This document shows, piece by piece, positions 58,630 to 64,000 of a stretch of 64,000 bases of DNA (its first letter is position 1; each line of letters begins with the position of its first letter). The position numbers and the translations under genes are program-made. The notes beneath the pieces are model-generated. The model was given only the letters and a program-made list of their open reading frames with translations. It did not search any database and was not told the origin of the DNA. This DNA comes from Acidimicrobiaceae bacterium (GTDB lineage: Bacteria > Actinomycetota > Acidimicrobiia > Acidimicrobiales > Ilumatobacteraceae): the NCBI GenBank assembly GCA_016722025.1, contig JADKGZ010000002.1, forward strand, positions 124,001 to 188,000, given 5' to 3'.

Positions 58630-60411
58630 TCAGTCGGTCTCCAGGCCGGCCAGCGAGCCCTCGGCGCGCCACTGCTCGAGCAGCCGGATGAACCCGGGTG
58701 AACCGCCGCCGTAGCTGCCGTTGCGCACACTGCGCTCCGCCGGCCGCCCCTCGTTGTTGTAGTAGCCGGGCGTGCACGCTTCCAGGAACTTCACGTTGAA
58801 CTGCGCCATCTCGACGATGGTCTGCACCCACGCGTCTTCCGCCTCCTGCTCGGCCTCGATGAGCGTGAGACCATCGACCGCGGCGCGGCCGAGCAGGTAC
58901 CCGAGATGCTTGGCCTGCTCGTCGAGCATGTGTGGGAAGTTGACCGAGAAGCCCGACTGCACGATGCTGACGATGAAGCAGTTGGGGAACCCGCGTGAGT
59001 GGAAGCCGTGAAAGGTGGACACCCCATCAGCCCACTTCTCGGTGAGCGTGACGCCGTCGCGACCGTGCACCTCGTACCCGGCTCGGCGGGCGTAGTCGGT
59101 GCCCACTTCGAACCCGGTGGCATAGATCAGGCAGTCGACCGGGTACTCGACCCCGTTGGCCCACACGCTGTGCTCGGTGATGCGCTCCACCCCGCGCCCG
59201 TCGGTGTCGACGAGGGTGACGTTGGGCCGGTTGAAGGTGGGCAGGTAGTCGTCGTGGAAGCACGGGCGCTTGCAGAACTGGCGATACCACGGCTTCAGCG
59301 CCTCGGCCATCACCGGGTCCTGCACGATCTGGTCGACCCGTGCACGGATCTGCTCCATCTTGTCGAAGTCGGCCAGCTCCATCACCCGCCCGATGCCCTC
59401 CGGGCTCATGTCGCCGCCCTCACCCTGCCGGAGGCGGATGAGCAGGTTGCCGATGATGTCGGTCCAGCCGTCGTGCACCAGGTCTTCCGACTCGGGGATG
59501 CCCGAGACCAGGTTGTTGAAGTTGTCCATCCGCCGCTTCTGCCAACCGGGCTGCAGCTGGGCCTCCCACGCCGGGTCGGTGGGCCGGTCGTCGCGCACGT
59601 CGATGCTCGACGGCGTGCGCTGGAACACGTATAGCTCCTTGGCCGCTGCCCCCAGGTGCGGCACGCACTGCACTGCCGTGGCTCCGGTGCCGATGATGCC
59701 GACCACCTTGTCGCGCAGCCCGTCGAGGCCGCCGGTGGAGTCGCCACCGGTGTAGTCGTAGTCCCAACGGCTGGTGTGGAACGAGTGCCCCGCGAACGTC
59801 TCGACACCGGGAATGCCGGGCAGCTTCGGACGATGCAGCGGACCGTTGGCCATCACCACGAAGCGAGCTCGCATGCGGTCGCCGCGGTTGGTGCTGATGA
59901 CCCAGCGGCGTTCGGTGTCGTCCCACGTGAGATCGGTGACCTCGGTGGACAGGCACGCGTTGTCGTACAGGCGGAAGTGGCGGGCGATGTTGCGGCTGTG
60001 CTCCAGGATCTCGGGAGCCGGCGCGTACTTCTTGCGCGGCACGTAGCCCACCTCCTCCAGCAGCGGCAGGTACACGTAGCTCTCCACGTCGCATGCCGCG
60101 CCCGGATACCGGTTCCAGTACCAGGTGCCCCCGAAGTCGCCACCCTTCTCGATGAGCCGTAGGTCTTCGATGCCCGCCTCGCGCAGGCGGGCACCAACCA
60201 GCAGGCCGCCGAAGCCGCCACCGATGATGGCCACCTCCACCTCGTCGTGCAGCGCCGGCCGTTCCTGCACCGCGCGGTACGGGTCGTCGAGGTAGTGGGC
60301 GAACTGTCCCTTCATCTCCACGTACTGCTCGTTGGCATCGGCGCGCACGCGCTTGTCGCGCTCGCTCTGGTACTTCTCGCGCAGTGCGTCGGGCTCGAAA
60401 TCGATGCTCAT
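58630..60411 (-). CDS. Baeyer-Villiger-type flavin monooxygenase
   Basis: A 593-residue FAD- and NADPH-dependent monooxygenase. The FAD motif AIIGGGFGGLLVG (residues 62-74), the fingerprint FAGHSFHTSRWDY, and the NADP motif IIGTGATAVQ are in the right order. The long C-terminal part is typical of cyclohexanone-type Baeyer-Villiger enzymes. The N-terminal 50 residues are charged and helical. Substrate likely a ketone or a steroid-type compound; this is inference. Divergent from the next gene. Confidence 0.93.
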   Translation of the reverse strand: MSIDFEPDALREKYQSERDKRVRADANEQYVEMKGQFAHYLDDPYRAVQERPALHDEVEVAIIGGGFGGLLVGARLREAGIEDLRLIEKGGDFGGTWYWNRYPGAACDVESYVYLPLLEEVGYVPRKKYAPAPEILEHSRNIARHFRLYDNACLSTEVTDLTWDDTERRWVISTNRGDRMRARFVVMANGPLHRPKLPGIPGVETFAGHSFHTSRWDYDYTGGDSTGGLDGLRDKVVGIIGTGATAVQCVPHLGAAAKELYVFQRTPSSIDVRDDRPTDPAWEAQLQPGWQKRRMDNFNNLVSGIPESEDLVHDGWTDIIGNLLIRLRQGEGGDMSPEGIGRVMELADFDKMEQIRARVDQIVQDPVMAEALKPWYRQFCKRPCFHDDYLPTFNRPNVTLVDTDGRGVERITEHSVWANGVEYPVDCLIYATGFEVGTDYARRAGYEVHGRDGVTLTEKWADGVSTFHGFHSRGFPNCFIVSIVQSGFSVNFPHMLDEQAKHLGYLLGRAAVDGLTLIEAEQEAEDAWVQTIVEMAQFNVKFLEACTPGYYNNEGRPAERSVRNGSYGGGSPGFIRLLEQWRAEGSLAGLETD

Positions 60412-60538
60412 CCGTGTTCCCTTCGACGACGCGCCCTCGAGACGTGCGCCACGCGCGAGTGTGTCAGCACGATCGGGTCGAGCGAGAGCCGAGCGACCCG
60501 GTCGACGGCCACCCTCGCGCCGGAGATATGTTCACGAC

Positions 60539-61254
60539 ATGCCCGACGTCGTGTTCAAGGACCTCTGTATCGATGTCACCGCAGGTGGTGGTCGACCAGA
60601 AGCGGTGGCGCGGTTCTGGGGTGCCGCGTTGCACCAGCCGGTGGTCGAGCACGAGGGTGGCGACTTCACTTGGAACCACCGATGGGTGGTTCCAAGGAGC
60701 GCACGATCTGGATCAACGCGGTGCTCGAGCCTCCCGCCGGCAAGAGCCGGGTGCACCTCGACCTGCGCGTGCCCGGGGGCGACCCGGTGCCGTTGATCTC
60801 GTGCGGCGCGCGAGTGGCCAGCGAGCCGGGCGAAGGCCACCCGTGGTACGTGCTCAACGATCCCGACGGCGTGGCGTTCTGCGTGTTCGGCCCGCATCCG
60901 CAGTACCCCGATGCGCCCAACGGCCCCTTCGAGCTGGTGGTCGACGCGGTCGACCCGTTGCGCATCGCCACCTGGTGGGCCGCACGCACCGGCGGCATCG
61001 TGGGCCAGCGCTCCGACACGGGGCACGCGTGGGTGGAGGGCGCCGCCGGGTTCCCGTTCCTGTTCTGGGTGTTCAACCCCGTGCCGGAGCACAAGACCGT
61101 CAAGAACAGAGTGCATTGGGATGTGAAGCTGGCCAACGCAACGGTCGACGACCTGGTCGACGCTGGTGCAACGCTGCTGCGCATGCGCGACGGCGACATC
61201 GACTGGTGGGTGCTGGCCGACCCGGAGGGCAATGAGTTCTGTGCCTTCGCGTGA
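60539..61254 (+). CDS. Glyoxalase-like VOC domain protein (frameshifted)
   Basis: A 238-residue protein of two glyoxalase-like domains after correction. The first domain runs to GGDFT in one frame (CIDVTAGGGRPEAVARFWGAAL) and a missing C at about 60669 shifts to the frame reading LEPPMGGSKERTIWINAV. The second half contains NPVPEHKTVKNRVHWDV and WWVLADPEGNEFCAFA, typical of Glyoxalase_6 members. Metal-binding residues are uncertain. ATG 60539 is divergent from the monooxygenase gene by 127 bases. The substrate is unknown. Confidence 0.85.
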
Positions 61255-61357
61255 CACCTGGCACGGGCAAACTACGCCGTTGTGACCCGCAGTTCATCTG
61301 CCCGACACCTTTGCACCGTACCGTGATGGTGACCGCTCGACGAGAGGACGGCCACCG

Positions 61358-61804
61358 ATGACCAGTTCCCCCTCGATCTCCCCCGAGATCACCCCAACGA
61401 CACTTGTGCTGCTCGACCCCACTTCGCCCGACGGCGAGAGCGCGCTCACCCTGCTGAGCGACGACGACCAGCACATCACCCTGCTGGTGCTGCTCAGCGG
61501 CCCGGCGTCGCGTGCGCTGCGCGACTTCGCTCGCGCCGAGAACATCGACATGTCCACCGCCGGGTGGCGCTACCTCGAGGAAGTGGTCAGCCGGCTCGAC
61601 CACGCCGCCGGTCACCTGCTGGCCATGACGGCATGCGGCCCCAGCGCCGCCGCCGAACTGGCCGACGTCGCTGCCACCGACACCGTTCGCCGAGTGCTGC
61701 TGCCCTCGTCGGTCGATCGCCTCGAGCCAGGGCTGGCCGGTCTGCTCACGCGTTGCGTCTCGGCGCCCGTGCTCACCGCATCGGCGTTCTCGCCCGCCGC
61801 CTGA
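61358..61804 (+). CDS. Hypothetical protein
   Basis: A 148-residue protein that I do not recognise. It has a Ser/Thr/Pro-rich N terminus (residues 1-15) and alternating alpha/beta-like segments (TLVLLDPTS, HITLLVLLSGPASRAL, ENIDMSTAGWRYL, RVLLPSSVDRLEPGL, APVLTASAF), which would fit a universal-stress-like or flavodoxin-like fold; this is speculation. AGAGGACGG precedes ATG 61358. Upstream of the SRPBCC gene by 37 bases. Confidence 0.6.
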   Translation: MTSSPSISPEITPTTLVLLDPTSPDGESALTLLSDDDQHITLLVLLSGPASRALRDFARAENIDMSTAGWRYLEEVVSRLDHAAGHLLAMTACGPSAAAELADVAATDTVRRVLLPSSVDRLEPGLAGLLTRCVSAPVLTASAFSPAA

Positions 61805-61841
61805 GGCTCTACGCTGCCTCCATCGCCAGCGAAGGGGCACC

Positions 61842-62294
61842 ATGAGCACAGGGTCTGCCAGCATCACCATCGATCGTCCGCCCGCCGAGGTGTGGGCGGC
61901 CATCGCCGACATCACGCGCATGGGCGACTGGAGCCCGGAGTGCATCGCCGGGCGATGGGTGGGCGGCGCAACCGGCCCTGCGATCGGTGCCACGTTCGAG
62001 GGCGACAACGTGGCCAAGCTGGCCGGTCGCACGATCAAGAAGTGGACCACCACGTCCGAGGTCACGGCGTGTGAGCCGGGCGCTGTGTTCGAGTTCGTCG
62101 CCGAGGGCTACACCACGTGGCGCTACTCGTTCGAGGCGGCCGGCACCGGTACGAGGGTGACGGAGACGTTCGACTACACGGCGAAGGGGTTCATGGGCTT
62201 CGTGTACGACAAGGTGCTGTTCCGCCCGAAGGCGATGACGAAGGGCATGCAGCGCACGCTCGAGCGCGTGAAGGCCGGGCTCGAGCACCCATGA
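61842..62294 (+). CDS. SRPBCC/polyketide-cyclase-like protein
   Basis: A 150-residue START/SRPBCC-fold protein. The N-terminal SITIDRPPAEVWAAIADITRMGDWSPE is the usual first strand and helices, and the ending FRPKAMTKGMQRTLERVKAGLE the last helix. Binds hydrophobic ligands. It overlaps the LLM oxidoreductase start in ATGA, so the two are coupled. Confidence 0.88.
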   Translation: MSTGSASITIDRPPAEVWAAIADITRMGDWSPECIAGRWVGGATGPAIGATFEGDNVAKLAGRTIKKWTTTSEVTACEPGAVFEFVAEGYTTWRYSFEAAGTGTRVTETFDYTAKGFMGFVYDKVLFRPKAMTKGMQRTLERVKAGLEHP

Positions 62295-63166
62295 CCAGCG
62301 CACTGAAGTTCGGCTGGCTCTCACCCGTGATCGGGAACCGGTGGAGCGACTATCAGCCCATCGCCGCCTGGCAGGACCAGCACATCCTGCCCACCGCGTT
62401 GCCGCACTTCGACTCGCTGTGGATCGCCGATCACTTCTACGGGTTCGACGCCAAGACCGACCCGTTCCTCGAGGCGTGGACCACGCTCACCTGGCTGGCC
62501 GCACGCCACCCGAACGTGGAGCTGTGCCATCACGTGCTCGGCCAGGGCTACCGGCCGCCGGCACTCACCGCGAAGATGGCGGCCACGCTGCAGGTGCTGT
62601 CGGGCGGCCGCTTCATCCTCGGCATCGGCGCCGGCTGGCGCGAGGACGAGTACGCCGCGTACGGCTACGACTTCCCCAAGCCGTCGGTGCGCTTCGCCCA
62701 GCTGGAAGAGGTCATCACGATCTGCCGGCTGATGTGGACGGAGGCCGAGCCGTCGTTCGAGGGCACCCACTTCCGCATCGCCGGCGCCTCGGCGCCGCCG
62801 CTGCCGAACCCGGTGCCGCGCATCTGCATCGGCGCCTCCGGCGAGAAGATCGGCCTGCCGCTGGTGGGCCGGCTGGCCGACATGTGGAACTCGTTCTTCC
62901 GCGGCGACGACGACTGGAACCGCCGCCTGGGCATCGTGCGTGCTACCGCCGAACAGGCCGGGCGCGACCCCGGCTCGATCGAGGTCACCACCACCGTGGA
63001 ACGGCCGCTCCCCGAAACCGACGAGGACAGCGAGCGGCTCGTTGAGCAGCTCGGCCACCTCGCCGATCTCGGTGTGCAGCACTTCGTGATGGACTTCGGC
63101 AACCCGAAGAGCACCGAGCCCATCCACCGCTTCGTGGACCAGGTCATCGGCCCACTCCGTCGCTGA
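62291..63166 (+). CDS. LLM-class F420-dependent oxidoreductase
   Basis: A 291-residue luciferase-like barrel protein, probably coenzyme F420-dependent. The opening LKFGWLSPVIG, the SLWIADHFYGF and the GRFILGIGAGWREDEYAAYGYDF motif are typical. Other motifs are PRICIGASGEKIGLPLVGRLADMWN. F420 versus FMN cannot be separated by eye; the actinobacterial context favours F420. ATG 62291 overlaps the preceding stop. Confidence 0.9.
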   Translation: MTSALKFGWLSPVIGNRWSDYQPIAAWQDQHILPTALPHFDSLWIADHFYGFDAKTDPFLEAWTTLTWLAARHPNVELCHHVLGQGYRPPALTAKMAATLQVLSGGRFILGIGAGWREDEYAAYGYDFPKPSVRFAQLEEVITICRLMWTEAEPSFEGTHFRIAGASAPPLPNPVPRICIGASGEKIGLPLVGRLADMWNSFFRGDDDWNRRLGIVRATAEQAGRDPGSIEVTTTVERPLPETDEDSERLVEQLGHLADLGVQHFVMDFGNPKSTEPIHRFVDQVIGPLRR

Positions 63167-63183
63167 CGCCGCCCCGCCACGCG

Positions 63184-63217
63184 GCGATGCCGCCGACCGA
63201 TGGGTCGGCGGCATCGC
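63184..63217. terminator. Perfect 15-bp hairpin between convergent genes
   Basis: GCGATGCCGCCGACC (63184-63198) pairs exactly with 63203-63217 across the loop GATG. No U tract follows on either strand. The position between two convergent genes suggests a shared terminator. Confidence 0.6.
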
Positions 63218-63242
63218 AGAACCCCGCGCCGAGATCCGGCAC

Positions 63243-63686
63243 TCAGCCGAAGTTGCCGGCCGCAACGTTGCCCAACGTTCCGGCCAGGCCCTCCTGCAGT
63301 TGCGGGCTACCGATCGCTTCGAGCATCCCGAGTGCCCGGTCGGCCAGCACGACCACGATCGGGTCGAGCTCCTCGAAGCGCGGGCGCGGGCCGGGCCACG
63401 GCCAACGCGGCCAACGCGTGCCGCACCAGTCGTCGAACTCGGCCACCAGCGCGTACGCGCCGCCTCCCTTGACGACCTTCTTGCGACCGTTCACCTCGCG
63501 GCTGACGGCGACCGCCTTGGCGGCGGCCAGTCCGATCTCCTCAGCGATGGCGGCGGTACCCAGCGCCGCAACGTTGCGCACGATCACCGAGGCGACGATG
63601 GCGTCGACCTCGAACTGGTAACGAGCGCGGATCAGCAACGGCCAGGGCACGTTGTCGGCACCTGGAAAGTGTTCGGGATCCCACAT
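63243..63686 (-). CDS. Hypothetical protein
   Basis: A 147-residue soluble helical protein, not recognised. Helical segments are WPLLIRARYQFEVDAIVASVIVRNVAAL, IAEEIGLAAAKAVAVSREVNG and the C-terminal VVVLADRALGMLEAIGSPQLQEGLA. I prefer ATG 63686 (MWDPEHFPG), which has AGGAG five bases upstream, over GTG six bases earlier. Just downstream of the TetR-like gene on the same strand. Confidence 0.65.
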   Translation of the reverse strand: MWDPEHFPGADNVPWPLLIRARYQFEVDAIVASVIVRNVAALGTAAIAEEIGLAAAKAVAVSREVNGRKKVVKGGGAYALVAEFDDWCGTRWPRWPWPGPRPRFEELDPIVVVLADRALGMLEAIGSPQLQEGLAGTLGNVAAGNFG

Positions 63687-63792
63687 GGTCACTCCTTCGT
63701 CGGTTGCGACGGATCACGATGATCACGTCGCTACAACGAGGCTCGGGCGAGCACGGGGATACTCAAGGAACGGTCAAGCCTCCGCGCGCGAT

Positions 63793-63842
63793 GACAACAA
63801 CGGCGACGACAACAACGACAACGGCGACGGCGACGGCGACTA
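63793..63842. repeat. GAC/AAC-rich simple repeat
   Basis: About 50 bases made of GAC, AAC and GGC triplets next to the TetR-like stop codon at 63840-63842. It may code nothing; the length may be inaccurate. Confidence 0.6.
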
Positions 63843-64000
63843 CGGGGCGGTCGGGGCGACGGCGTCGAGCGCGCCGAGGAACTGGCTCACGGATCGGTCG
63901 GCGAGCGCGCCGTTGAGCTCGGTGGAGCCGGTGAGACCGGCCATCAGGATGGGCCCGACGAACAGCGTGAGCAGCAGCTCGGGGTCGTCGTCGGCACCGA
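63840..64000 (-). CDS. TetR/AcrR-family regulator, C-terminal fragment
   Basis: Only the last 53 residues are in the window, ending in LGALDAVAPTAP. The stretch DPELLLTLFVGPILMAGLTG resembles the dimerisation helices of TetR_C domains with their LLLxxLxGPxxxR-type motif. The helix-turn-helix lies beyond the right edge. The call is tentative because the DNA-binding part is not visible. Confidence 0.6.
   Translation of the reverse strand, partial: GADDDPELLLTLFVGPILMAGLTGSTELNGALADRSVSQFLGALDAVAPTAP

Overview
The window is high-GC and densely coded, with many GTG starts and ATGA/GTGA start-stop overlaps. DUF3097, DUF2510, an SCP2 sterol-carrier protein, a five-helix SdhC and an F420-type LLM oxidoreductase together suggest a free-living actinobacterium, most likely from the Acidimicrobiia (Ilumatobacter-like); this lineage is inferred, not demonstrated. 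I see no tRNA, rRNA, CRISPR array, insertion sequence, phage gene or plasmid gene, and no gene-free stretch longer than 300 bases.

Layout. 1-9.7 kb: the end of a MoxR/ChlI-like ATPase, a GH2 beta-mannosidase, the succinate dehydrogenase operon sdhCAB (minus strand), a divergent proton-pumping pyrophosphatase and a DedA protein. 9.7-14 kb: DUF3097, two uncharacterised proteins, a methyltransferase, an SCP2 protein and an Fpg/Nei glycosylase. 14-16.1 kb: a copper nitrite reductase carrying an extra N-terminal cupredoxin, followed by a COG2345-type regulator and preceded by an excellent palindromic operator. 16-30 kb: a Thr/Pro-linker secreted protein, purine nucleoside phosphorylase, a lipoprotein, malate dehydrogenase, two tandem OafA-type acyltransferases with SGNH tails, an aldehyde dehydrogenase, metF and purH. 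30-43 kb: a NodIJ-like ABC exporter, YbaK, a fused indolepyruvate:ferredoxin oxidoreductase, an ECF42 sigma factor with its DGPF partner, and an FtsX-like exporter with two unequal ATPases. 43-54 kb: alpha-fucosidase, an ECF41 sigma factor with a flavin oxidase, small membrane proteins, an M20 peptidase, an acyl-CoA synthetase, a lipoprotein esterase, a phosphatase and an ABC-F ATPase. 54.5-58.6 kb: a urease block (fused UreAB, UreC with a His-rich N terminus) with agmatine deiminase. 58.6-64 kb: a flavin monooxygenase, a VOC protein, an SRPBCC protein, an LLM oxidoreductase and the end of a TetR-like regulator.

How the genes work together: sdhCAB, mdh and hppA serve central energy metabolism; nirK with its regulator suggests facultative nitrite respiration; UreAB/UreC with agmatine deiminase suggests nitrogen recovery from urea and guanidino compounds; the mannosidase and fucosidase suggest use of algal or extracellular polysaccharides.

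Caution: at least 16 otherwise intact genes, including sdhA, sdhB, hppA and ureAB, are interrupted by small indels, often in C/G runs. This points to uncorrected sequencing or assembly error rather than gene decay. I annotate these as single genes spanning both frames and give the break position in each.
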